Assembly: GCA_029781865.1 (NCBI GenBank)
Contig: JAKOVW010000093.1
Span: 68,718-132,717, forward strand
DNA: 64,000 bases
Reading direction: 5' to 3'
Source: Bacteroidota bacterium
GTDB taxonomy: Bacteria; Bacteroidota; Bacteroidia; Chitinophagales; Saprospiraceae
This document shows positions 44,639 through 52,425 of the stretch, piece by piece (position 1 is the first letter of the stretch; the number at the start of each line of letters is the position of its first letter). The position numbers and the translations under genes are program-made. A model generated the notes under the pieces. It saw only the letters and a list, made by a program, of their open reading frames with translations. It did no database searches and was not told the DNA's origin.

Positions 44639-47002
44639 TTATTGCTGTATTATTTCAAGCTGCTTGGTAATCATACCATTTTCGGTTTGTACCGATAGAA
44701 AATAATGTCCGCTTTTAAGTCCTTCTGTCTGAATTTGTCTTTCCGTACTTGACTCATTCAACTTTTCATTCCGAACAATTTGTCCAAAACCATTGTAAAG
44801 GTTCCAGCTGATAATCCTGGAAGCTGTTTTTAATGTAAACAGATCAACTACCGGATTCGGATAAATGGTCACCTCTTGTTTATCTGCTATTTTTTCGCGT
44901 AACTCCAGGGATTCATTGGAAGTACTTTCTACTCCGGAATCCGGATTGCTGACCAAATTTGCCACTCCCGGCTTTAAACGGATATTCAAATCTGCAAGAC
45001 GAAGATTTTTCTTACTTAGATCTTCCCATTTTGCATTAAAGGAATTCCAATTTGATTCCCACAGGTAATTTGAACCATTTACTTTAATAAACACACCTAC
45101 ATAAAATGTACTTCCATTCTGATCTTCTGTATCCAAATCTGCCAGCTGATATCCCAGTTTGACTTTATCAGACCACTGGGTTGTAAAGCTACTCCATGAA
45201 CCTGCAGTGATGATTGGATTATCTCCGCTTCCAACCAGTCTCCATACTGCAGCATACAGATTCGTGCCATTTACACCTTTGTAAACTTCTACATCGCATA
45301 AATGATAACCAAGACCCGAGAAACTTGTATTGTTTGAGAGTAAATCGGTGATGGACATACCTGCAACAAATTTTTGCTTGTAATTTCCTTCTCTATATAC
45401 CCCGGCAAATTTTAAATCATTATTGGCATTTTTGAACACTTCTACATCGAGCAGGCGGTAATTTTTTGATTCCAGTGAATCGTATTCACTTTTGAATGCA
45501 GAATAATTCAGACCATATTGAATTTTGGAAGCACCGGATCCTTGTCTCCAAACTCCTGAATACAAAATGTTTCCTTTGTCATTGATTACACTCATATCTT
45601 CAAGACGTAGGCCCTGGGCCTGATAAGAGTTATCGATACTTGGAAAAACAATTTGCATCAGACCTTCCTGCATCGCATGATTATCAGATCCGGCCGTCCA
45701 TGCACCGGTATAAATGCGATCATTGTATCTTGGTTTGGCTGCACTTGGCCAGATGAAGGCACGTGTTGAACCTTTACCGGGCAATCCATGTGAAGTTAAT
45801 TGAAACCAGTTTGCCCCGTTTTGAGGACTTCCGAAAGACCCTTTTTCGATAGCCCAACCTGTATTAAATAACAACGGACGTGCAGCACCTGTTTCCGGTT
45901 TATCTTCTTTTAAGGTATGTATATGTAAGTGTGGTCCCGATGAACTACCTGAATTACCTGCCAATCCAAGAAAGTCACCTGCTTTCACCATGGCTCCAAC
46001 AGTCATCAACTTTGGATTCAGAGATCCCTTTTGTAAATGTGCATATAAAGCAATGTTATCTCCATGCTGAATGTAAAAATGATTTCCCCCTTTTCCATAC
46101 GCATATTGATTATAGGAGGCTGTATCTTTTACACCTGGTTTTGGATTGTTAGGACAATCGTTGAGAAACTCCACCACCGTGCCATCTGCCATTGCGTACA
46201 CCGGTTTTCCCCAAACTCTGTAGTCTGAATTATTTGTACCATTTGTACCTGGAAGTAAATTGGACCAGCTACCGAAAACCCCATCAGACGTATATCCATA
46301 TACACCCATGTCATAGGCAAAGACCTGCAAGCCCCCTGCATGTGTGCTACCACTTTCCCATACCTCATTTTCTGCCAGATCATACGCGCGGAACGGCATT
46401 CCATAAGTTTTGGTGTAAGGTGCCAATGGTTTAGAAATGAATACCGGTGTACTGTATCCAATGAAATATAACTTTATCCATACAGAAGTCGGCAAAGGTG
46501 AATCGATAAAGATCACATTACCTTCCTCATTGTAATCGCGGCTGTTCTGCCAGTCTTTTTTTCCATTGGGTACAATCGGAATAATTCCGGTTGCAAAACT
46601 TTTGGTTATGACTGTTCCGTTTTGAACATACTCAATAGTAACCTGATTCCAGTTTATCACATTTGGGCCCAGATTTTTTACCCAGATGCGCAAGGACAAC
46701 TGTGCTTTTTTAGCAGCACCACCTGTCCATCCGGCAACAGGCTCATAAAGCAAATTACCATTTTCCTCCTGGTTAAAAGACACAGAAATATTTGGTGCTG
46801 ATGCCACCGAAGCCACGGCTTCAAAAGATGCGTCAGGCGGAGGAAGAAGCTGAAAATGTTCATTGGAAAAATCCAACTCACACTGATGTTCCAATTCGTG
46901 ATTCGGCATTATCTTTTGTGCTGATAATACCCATTGATTACAAATCAGAAGTGCAGTAATAAATACATTTACCACGTGATGCTTAAAAAATTGTTTTTTC
47001 AT
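44639..47002 (-). CDS. T9SS-exported M23 metallopeptidase with BTRD1-like repeats
   Basis: 787 residues with a signal peptide (ending VLSAQK). Residues about 70-190 form a beta-sandwich. An M23/LytM peptidase core follows: a metal His in NHFYIQHGDNIALYAHLQKG, and the HLHIH motif in SGSSSGPHLHIHTLKE. Residues about 430-680 hold five degenerate repeats of about 50 residues (spaced W, Y, G, L-D motifs, for example GLGYHLCDVEVYKG and KLGYQLADLDTED) that resemble the bacterial tandem-repeat domain 1. The last 80 residues are a type A sorting domain (TIYPNPVVDLFTL and LKSGHYFLSVQ). A surface-bound peptidoglycan or protein endopeptidase is likely. Confidence 0.88.
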   Translation of the reverse strand: MKKQFFKHHVVNVFITALLICNQWVLSAQKIMPNHELEHQCELDFSNEHFQLLPPPDASFEAVASVASAPNISVSFNQEENGNLLYEPVAGWTGGAAKKAQLSLRIWVKNLGPNVINWNQVTIEYVQNGTVITKSFATGIIPIVPNGKKDWQNSRDYNEEGNVIFIDSPLPTSVWIKLYFIGYSTPVFISKPLAPYTKTYGMPFRAYDLAENEVWESGSTHAGGLQVFAYDMGVYGYTSDGVFGSWSNLLPGTNGTNNSDYRVWGKPVYAMADGTVVEFLNDCPNNPKPGVKDTASYNQYAYGKGGNHFYIQHGDNIALYAHLQKGSLNPKLMTVGAMVKAGDFLGLAGNSGSSSGPHLHIHTLKEDKPETGAARPLLFNTGWAIEKGSFGSPQNGANWFQLTSHGLPGKGSTRAFIWPSAAKPRYNDRIYTGAWTAGSDNHAMQEGLMQIVFPSIDNSYQAQGLRLEDMSVINDKGNILYSGVWRQGSGASKIQYGLNYSAFKSEYDSLESKNYRLLDVEVFKNANNDLKFAGVYREGNYKQKFVAGMSITDLLSNNTSFSGLGYHLCDVEVYKGVNGTNLYAAVWRLVGSGDNPIITAGSWSSFTTQWSDKVKLGYQLADLDTEDQNGSTFYVGVFIKVNGSNYLWESNWNSFNAKWEDLSKKNLRLADLNIRLKPGVANLVSNPDSGVESTSNESLELREKIADKQEVTIYPNPVVDLFTLKTASRIISWNLYNGFGQIVRNEKLNESSTERQIQTEGLKSGHYFLSVQTENGMITKQLEIIQQ

Positions 47003-47422
47003 TTTTTTAAAATTTTAAGATGTTTTTTAATAAATTAATTTTGACGATGCAAAGATGAATGGCGTAAAATGCAGCATGTGGTAAAACCTTGTAATCGGTT
47101 GACAAAACTTGATGATCGGTCCGAAAGAATCTACAATAACCGTTTATCAAATCAGGAAGACCGTTTGTTGGAAAGTAAAGAAATTGAAAGCCCCCGTTCA
47201 TCATGCCCACTCTCTAAACCTTGCTTCAAAAATCACATAGCAAATGATGATTTATTTTTCAAGGCCACTAGAACCGAATAAGGGGGTTTTGCTCGGCAAT
47301 AAATAATTTATTAAAACGAAAGGTTAAAATTGTAATTTTTTAGTTTTTTTAATAAATCCTTTAAAGTATTGGAAAAACTGTACATTTAATAATCGATTTA
47401 CAGCTAAATATCTTCAATTTAT
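47003..47422. other. Divergent intergenic region with likely promoters
   Basis: On the minus strand CATCTTTG at 47050-47057 is a one-mismatch TAnnTTTG box 48 bases upstream of the M23 peptidase ATG. The rightward M1-like peptidase gene must also be expressed from here, but its upstream 130 bases are simply T/A-rich. A 70-codon plus-strand frame at 47069-47281 has no features supporting it as a gene. Confidence 0.4.
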
Positions 47423-49144
47423 ATGAAAATAATTTTCTTAATAATACATTTATTGCTTCTGTTTTCTATAATTAACTATGGACAGGATACAATACCACAT
47501 GTACAAGGTAAAGTGACTATATCCATAAAAAAGGGTACAATTGAGTGCGATCTTATTCTTTCGAATATGCCACGAATAAGTGACTATTATTTAAGGTTAA
47601 ATTCGGGCATGAATATTCGGAACATAACTAATGCAGAGAGGCCAATGTCACCATTAAATTTTGAAAGATCATTTCAGGATTCCTTGTCCTATGGAGAATC
47701 ATTGTCATACTTCATTCCGGCAAACAACAAATCTGGCAAATACCTTCCTTATGCGATTCGCTTTAATTATGTGGGTATGTATCCAGTAATCTTTGACACT
47801 TCAAGTGTGGCGGACTGGAGGGGCAATATTGCATTCAATGGAACCTCTATCAGGGCTGATGGCCTTCAAAGTGCATGGAGTCCTATACTCTATGATATTA
47901 CGACAGATACCAGATATGATAAAGTCACTTATGACTTAGATGTAACTTGCAATGATTGTGCGGTCATCTTTGTAAACGGAAGTCAACCAGTGTCTGGCAC
48001 TCATGCTAAGGTTTCAAGCACTTCTGCTCAAGACCTTACAATATTTGCAGGAGACTATAAATCTGTATCTATAAATGGCACCTATTTTCTCAATCCCGAT
48101 GCAGATGAAAATCAACTTACAGAGCTTGAGAAAAGCCTTGATTCAATTAAGGGTTATTTTGAGAAAAAATTATTGATTCCTTATAAAAGTAAAGAAGTCT
48201 ACATTCAAACTACACCAGTCTCCAAAAAAAATTCCTGGTTATTTGCATCATATCCAACCATAATTAAAGTAGGTTGGGGTGAAGGCATGAAGTCTTTTGC
48301 AAGTAAAACAAAAGGAGATGGATTTATTCAATATATGTCGCATGAACTGGCACATTATTATTTTGGTAACACACGCACTTTCAATTCAGAGCTTGGAGAT
48401 ATGATAACTGAAGGATTTGCTGAATTTTTATCTTTGCATTTAACTAAGGTTTGGTTCGGTGACAGCCTCTATAATGACATATTGCAAAGAAAAATACAAG
48501 TATTAAGCAACCTCACCCCAATACCAATTTCTAAAGTCCATGCTAAAAGTGATTATCAGAATCGAGAGTTGTATGTGTACTATTATGCACCACTTTTATT
48601 TTTGGCTGTTGAAAAGGAGATAGGGGAAGAGAAAATATGGGAATGGACTAAATCACTTATCCAATCACCTACCACATTTACTAACTACTTATTTCTTGAA
48701 CATACGCTAAAGAATGTGGTTGATGATAAATCTAAATTTGAGTTATTGCGGGGAAAATACTTTTATTCGGAAAAGTCCCTTCAAAACATTGTAAGTACAC
48801 TTGATATCCATACTAAAGAATTATCAGTTTCAAAGGCAGAAGAGAACAAAGCCAAAAGTTATTATTATTTCTTTTTTTCAAGGCCTTCGCAAGATGCAGG
48901 CTCTTCACAAAATCATGTGATCAGACATACCGAGATCATGCAAATAACCTGCACTAAGGAAGAGTTGTCAGCAATGGCTAAGCCAATATTTAAAAGGATA
49001 AATGATGAATGTGAAAATGATTCCGGATGTTTCAGTGATTTAAACTTTTATGATTCATTAGAAAGCGCACAGGCTGCTTTGCAGAGATGGTTAGAATGGG
49101 CGACTAAGGATGGAGGTATGCAAGTCAAAATACTAAAACCCTAA
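47423..49144 (+). CDS. Secreted M1-like gluzincin metallopeptidase
   Basis: 573 residues, signal peptide (MKIIFLIIHLLLLFSIINYG). The N-terminal half is a beta-sandwich region (about 25-215) and the second half is helical with HELAH (H307, E308, H311) followed 19 residues later by E330 in ITEGFAEF, the M1/gluzincin HExxH-18-E arrangement. A GAMEN exopeptidase motif is not recognisable, so an aminopeptidase activity is uncertain; the substrate is unknown. A Cys-rich C-terminal tail (four Cys in the last 80 residues) is unusual. This is the first gene of a region that looks accessory (isolated unknown genes, larger gaps). Confidence 0.82.
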   Translation: MKIIFLIIHLLLLFSIINYGQDTIPHVQGKVTISIKKGTIECDLILSNMPRISDYYLRLNSGMNIRNITNAERPMSPLNFERSFQDSLSYGESLSYFIPANNKSGKYLPYAIRFNYVGMYPVIFDTSSVADWRGNIAFNGTSIRADGLQSAWSPILYDITTDTRYDKVTYDLDVTCNDCAVIFVNGSQPVSGTHAKVSSTSAQDLTIFAGDYKSVSINGTYFLNPDADENQLTELEKSLDSIKGYFEKKLLIPYKSKEVYIQTTPVSKKNSWLFASYPTIIKVGWGEGMKSFASKTKGDGFIQYMSHELAHYYFGNTRTFNSELGDMITEGFAEFLSLHLTKVWFGDSLYNDILQRKIQVLSNLTPIPISKVHAKSDYQNRELYVYYYAPLLFLAVEKEIGEEKIWEWTKSLIQSPTTFTNYLFLEHTLKNVVDDKSKFELLRGKYFYSEKSLQNIVSTLDIHTKELSVSKAEENKAKSYYYFFFSRPSQDAGSSQNHVIRHTEIMQITCTKEELSAMAKPIFKRINDECENDSGCFSDLNFYDSLESAQAALQRWLEWATKDGGMQVKILKP

Positions 49145-49501
49145 TGTACCCTTTCCCTTAGCTTACCCGGAAGCCCCTAGATCATGTATACTCCTTTATA
49201 CTTTGTTTTTAAAACCTTTGATTAACCTACTTGAAAGTCAATATTGTAATTTTAAATTGAGAGAACATAAATTTACGGTCTATTAAGGTCATTTAAGGCT
49301 ATTACACCCAAATAGCTTGTAAATGGTTTAGAGTTATTCTATGACTTCAATTAACTTGAAATTATTTGCGTTTTAATCAGTCCGTTTTAGTCTGATAAAG
49401 TCCAAAAAAAACTGTATGAATTTGTAGGTTTAATATTCAATATCCTTTGTCTAGGATCTGACTTGTTATTCCGTTTCCACACCGTTTGACCTCCGTTTCA
49501 G
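49145..49501. other. Intergenic gap, no gene seen
   Basis: AT-rich convergent spacer. On the minus strand, near 49470-49500, two AAACGG words occur within a short stretch, and CCGTTTT occurs at 49382. No integrase, tRNA or clear attachment repeat was found. I see no supported gene or terminator. Confidence 0.35.
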
Positions 49502-50227
49502 TCAATTTTCCTTATTAGAACTATTATGGTCTGATTCATTCTCCTTCTTTGATAAATTTAATTGAGCCTTTAAATATTTATTAATTTTCTTATTTGCCTC
49601 AATCATCTTTTCGCCTTCCAAAAGTTCACGTTTGATCACATCATTAATTAAAACCTCTCTAATCACTTCTGATTCGATTTTAATATCCGAATTCATTTTC
49701 CGAATATTTTTTCGCAATACATCCAGTATGCCCTCAGAAATTAAAAGATTGCCTATAAAATGCTTGCTTAGAACTTGCTTTTTAGATAGAAACTCTTCCA
49801 GAGCCGTTTTTAAAAGACTCTCCTTACAAACCAGATGAATTAACTCCATATCAGTATCTTTTTTAATAGAGATCTGCTCTAAGTCAAATTCACATACCAA
49901 CTCGTGCATGACCGGTTTAGAAAATACAATTTTATATATTTTCCAACAAGTTGCATTTGTTAGAATTATCCAGTCAACCCCAGCATTAGCTCCATAGTCA
50001 CCTGCTTGTTTAATATGATCTGCCTTTATACTGATTCCAATGGCCTTTACTTCAATGAGAAAGGCTATTTCCCCCTCTATTTTTATGGCTAAATCGCAAA
50101 AGGTCTTTTTTATTGCGTATTCAGAAGTAATCTCTCCATATTTTTCGTAACCAAAGACATCTGAAAGCATATCTGTTATAACCACAACTGTATCAGATTC
50201 AATAATATCCTTTGCTTTAAGGGACAT
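49502..50227 (-). CDS. Orphan HsdR-N-like PD-(D/E)XK nuclease-domain protein
   Basis: About 241 residues from the ATG at 50227; the TTG two codons earlier is an alternative. The N-terminal 110 residues show a restriction-endonuclease-like core of the type I HsdR N-terminal/DUF type: TSEYAIKKTFCDLAI, then AFLIEVKAIG supplying the E-x-K (with preceding D in CDLAI), and KQAGDYGANAGVDWIILTNATCWKIY. Residues about 125-241 are helical with a charged coil and an N/S/K/E-rich tail. No methyltransferase, specificity or helicase gene is nearby. It may be a DNA-binding/repair protein or a defence remnant. Type I restriction is not implied. Confidence 0.75.
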   Translation of the reverse strand: MSLKAKDIIESDTVVVITDMLSDVFGYEKYGEITSEYAIKKTFCDLAIKIEGEIAFLIEVKAIGISIKADHIKQAGDYGANAGVDWIILTNATCWKIYKIVFSKPVMHELVCEFDLEQISIKKDTDMELIHLVCKESLLKTALEEFLSKKQVLSKHFIGNLLISEGILDVLRKNIRKMNSDIKIESEVIREVLINDVIKRELLEGEKMIEANKKINKYLKAQLNLSKKENESDHNSSNKEN

Positions 50228-50362
50228 AATCAAGGGAATGTACTTTTTAAACCCATCAATTACTCTTTACTGTGCCTTTGCCAGAATTATTGCCATAATT
50301 TAAATTTAATTAAAATAGAACTTTGAGCCATTAAGATAGTTAGATCTATAGTTATTAATAGC

Positions 50363-50596
50363 TCATTTTTTAAATTTATTACAGGACCATGACTGGCCTA
50401 CTTGACTACCTTGCCGTTTTAGTTCACTAATGTAAAAATCTACGTCGCTGCTAGATCCACAATAATCAGGTGGACTATAATTTGATTTGGCCTCAATACA
50501 TTTTGCACAAAAAGTGCCTGTTATGCTATCATTATCCTTACTACAGGATAATATTGACAAAATAAATGTTAGATTCAAAATTAAGTTTCTCATCAT
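50363..50596 (-). CDS. Small cysteine-containing lipoprotein
   Basis: 77 residues. The N-terminus MMRNLILNLTFILSILSCSKD is a lipoprotein signal with the lipidated Cys at position 18. The short mature part contains four further Cys (FCAKCIEAK, YCGSSSD, SWSCNKF), suggesting disulfides or metal binding. Family unknown. It lies 18 bases downstream of the zinc-ribbon/YbjQ gene and is probably in the same transcript. Confidence 0.68.
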   Translation of the reverse strand: MMRNLILNLTFILSILSCSKDNDSITGTFCAKCIEAKSNYSPPDYCGSSSDVDFYISELKRQGSQVGQSWSCNKFKK

Positions 50597-50614
50597 AAGT
50601 CAATATTTAATAGA

Positions 50615-51256
50615 TCAAATTTTTTGAGCATCTGCAATTGCTTCCAATTTTTCAGTGAGTTCAATTATTTCAATTATGTTATCTCTATGCTTTGTATTGA
50701 AATTATTCATGTCAGTCACTCTGATAGCTGTACCCGCCATACAGACCATTAGCATATTTGTTGAGCCTGAACCTATTTCACTGTAATCAATATCAGTCGA
50801 AATGACGGCATTCCCTCCGTTTCTAACACATTTAACTCGAAGATCTGCCATACAATGTCTTGTAGAATAATCGATTTTTCTGTTAGTTGCATTGGAGCCA
50901 GATCCAAAAAAATCATTAAAGGATCTGGATAATTCTGTAGCAAATCCGGTTCCCGCAGTTGTCTGTGCTGTGATTAATCCTAGCACCTCATATTGCCAGT
51001 TGACAGGGGCAGGACTAGACATTATTGGAATATAATGAATTATTTGTTGTAATCTCCTTTGAATTTCTGCCTTTTGTTGTTTCAATTTATCAGCGATTCT
51101 ATTTAATAGTTTTGATGAGCAACTTGTGCAATATGCTTCTTTCTTTTCGTCCTCCGTAAATTTATTGATAAAATCAATTTTTGACTTTAGCAACAAGTCA
51201 GCACTTAGAAATCCGTTTAAGGATTTACCACAGTTAGGGCAATTTTCGTAATACAT
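50615..51256 (-). CDS. Zinc-ribbon protein with YbjQ (DUF74-like) domain
   Basis: 213 residues. The N-terminus has two CxxC pairs, CPNCGKSL and CTSCSSKL, forming a zinc ribbon (about 5-50). After a helical linker comes a YbjQ/DUF74-like domain (about 85-180): YEVLGLITAQTTAGTG, SARSFNDFFG-type turn, VKCVRNGGNAVISTDIDY, which match the glycine-rich heavy-metal-binding-type fold that forms pentamers. No known function. The fusion of a zinc ribbon to YbjQ occurs in scattered bacteria. It is the first gene of a short minus-strand run with the lipoprotein; an envelope or stress role is only a guess. Confidence 0.72.
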   Translation of the reverse strand: MYYENCPNCGKSLNGFLSADLLLKSKIDFINKFTEDEKKEAYCTSCSSKLLNRIADKLKQQKAEIQRRLQQIIHYIPIMSSPAPVNWQYEVLGLITAQTTAGTGFATELSRSFNDFFGSGSNATNRKIDYSTRHCMADLRVKCVRNGGNAVISTDIDYSEIGSGSTNMLMVCMAGTAIRVTDMNNFNTKHRDNIIEIIELTEKLEAIADAQKI

Positions 51257-51329
51257 TGTCTTGTTTTGATTGAAATCAAAACTACTAAATTTTACTTAAG
51301 ATTACTTGAAATTTATTTTTAGCCAATTT

Positions 51330-51596
51330 CTAGAGATCTTGCAAAAATGGCAGATCAGTAATAAATGGAAACAGGCTGATTTTATATTTATCAATCCGCA
51401 TCCTGATTGCCTTTCTGGGGTTGCTATACAGATTTCTAATATTCTTAGCTATTGCCTCAAATTTATCCTCAATACATTGGATCATTTTCCGTTTGGAGCT
51501 AAATTTCCTTTTTAGTTCGTGATAAAGTTTCTGACCATTCTCATAGATCCATTTTAAAGTTGATTCTCTAAGATAAAGACTGACCTCTTTTTGCAT
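51330..51596 (-). CDS. Small hypothetical protein
   Basis: 88 residues, basic, predicted mostly helical (KLYHELKRKFSSKRKMIQCIEDKFEAIAKNIRNLY). No signal peptide, membrane segment or known motif. Frame and length are the only evidence. It sits 73 bases upstream of the zinc-ribbon gene on the same strand, and codon use looks plausible. It may be spurious. Confidence 0.4.
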   Translation of the reverse strand: MQKEVSLYLRESTLKWIYENGQKLYHELKRKFSSKRKMIQCIEDKFEAIAKNIRNLYSNPRKAIRMRIDKYKISLFPFITDLPFLQDL

Positions 51597-52017
51597 TGAA
51601 ATATCAATCCCTGCTAACCAATAAGATAAAATTACAGAATTATAACAAATAAATCACCGCCAACATCTTAGAAGCAAAAATAGGGATTAGAGTTATATAC
51701 TCAACATATGTAATTCTATAAAGCTTTTGTGCAAATGCTGGAGTAATGTTTTCTAAATGCTCCACAATAGCCAATAAGTAAAAAATTGGAGAAAAAAGAA
51801 ATGAGGCAATTTATTTATTCGATTACACAAGATGATTAACATCACTCTAAACAAAGTCAATACTAATTCTTGAAGCTGTTCATTGGAATCAATAATTTAC
51901 TCTACACAATCTATGCCCTTAATAGCAAGATCAGCAAATACGCAGTAAGACCAGAAATCTGGAAATGAAGATTATTTAATGAACCTAAATGGCTGGCAAT
52001 TAAAATTTCAGGCTTCA
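51597..52017. other. Intergenic region without recognisable genes
   Basis: AT-rich, all frames interrupted. It separates the accessory patch from the tRNA-Cys terminator. No repeat of the tRNA 3' end was found in it, so no attachment site can be claimed. Confidence 0.4.
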
Positions 52018-52050
52018 TAAAAAAAGCGCACCGAATTGATGCGCTTTTTA
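52018..52050 (-). terminator. Terminator downstream of tRNA-Cys
   Basis: Hairpin arms AAAAAAGCGCA and TGCGCTTTTT around a loop of about 10 bases. Both flanks are A/T runs so it can work in either direction; for the minus-strand tRNA the T-run follows the stem (7 T). It starts 8 bases beyond the tRNA 3' end. Confidence 0.85.
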
Positions 52051-52057
52051 TTTGTTG

Positions 52058-52128
52058 AGGTCGAGAGCGGATTCGAACCGCTGTAGCAGCTTTTGCAGAG
52101 CTGAGCCTAGCCACTCGGCCACCCGACC
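52058..52128 (-). tRNA. tRNA-Cys (GCA)
   Basis: 71-base cloverleaf on the minus strand. Acceptor stem GGTCGGG pairs with CTCGACC; D-loop GGCCGAGTGGCTAGGCT, anticodon stem-loop CAGCT-CTGCAAA-AGCTG with anticodon GCA, TYC arm GCGGTTCGAATCCGC. The discriminator base is U, as expected for cysteine tRNA. CCA is not encoded. A -7 box lies upstream at 52145-52152 and a terminator downstream. Confidence 0.97.
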
Positions 52129-52144
52129 TTGTTTGAATGAGGGG

Positions 52145-52152
52145 CAAATATA
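52145..52152 (-). promoter_or_regulatory. -7 promoter box for tRNA-Cys
   Basis: On the minus strand TATATTTG, an exact TAnnTTTG match, ending 16 bases upstream of the mature tRNA 5' end. Confidence 0.55.
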
Positions 52153-52163
52153 GGAAGAAGTTT

Positions 52164-52261
52164 GCAGTTGGCAATTAACAGTTGGCAGTTACAAGTTGGC
52201 AGTTTTCAGTTAACAGTTTTTAGTTGCCAGTTTTCAGTTGACGGTTTGCAGTTTTTGGTTT
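52164..52261. repeat. Fourteen-unit heptamer array, NNAGTTN type
   Basis: Fourteen consecutive 7-base units: GCAGTTG, GCAATTA, ACAGTTG, GCAGTTA, CAAGTTG, GCAGTTT, TCAGTTA, ACAGTTT, TTAGTTG, CCAGTTT, TCAGTTG, ACGGTTT, GCAGTTT, TTGGTTT. Phase is unbroken. Units vary mainly at positions 1, 2 and 7. The array at 52384-52418 is its inverted partner. Confidence 0.93.
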
Positions 52262-52383
52262 AAAGTGAGGATGAATTTTATAAGATATAAATTAGCATGG
52301 AGTATAACTAAATTATTGAAAATGAATATAATATATTCATTTTATGCCATTACCAAAAGTCAGTAAAACCTTCAACATCTTAC

Positions 52384-52418
52384 AGCAAACTGCTAACTGA
52401 AAACTGCCAACTGAAAAC
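52384..52418. repeat. Five-unit heptamer array, inverted partner
   Basis: AGCAAAC, TGCTAAC, TGAAAAC, TGCCAAC, TGAAAAC, the reverse complement of the NNAGTTN units at 52164-52261. Positions 52394-52412 are an exact 19-base reverse complement of 52194-52212, so the two arrays can pair across a 180-base loop. It lies 8 bases from the M28 peptidase stop. Confidence 0.93.
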
Positions 52419-52425
52419 TTCTCCC

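Noticed and set aside
47069-47281. 70-codon plus-strand frame between divergent genes
   Set aside because: It overlaps the likely promoter of the M23 peptidase gene and shows no features of a protein.
49470-49501. AAACGG words as an attachment site
   Set aside because: Two short words are too few to support recombination site calls in AT-rich DNA.
51597-52128. Integration site at tRNA-Cys for the accessory patch
   Set aside because: No direct repeat of the tRNA 3' end was found on the far side of the patch and no integrase gene is present, so the idea stays unproved.
51911-52174. 87-codon minus-strand frame across tRNA-Cys
   Set aside because: It runs through the tRNA gene and its terminator.
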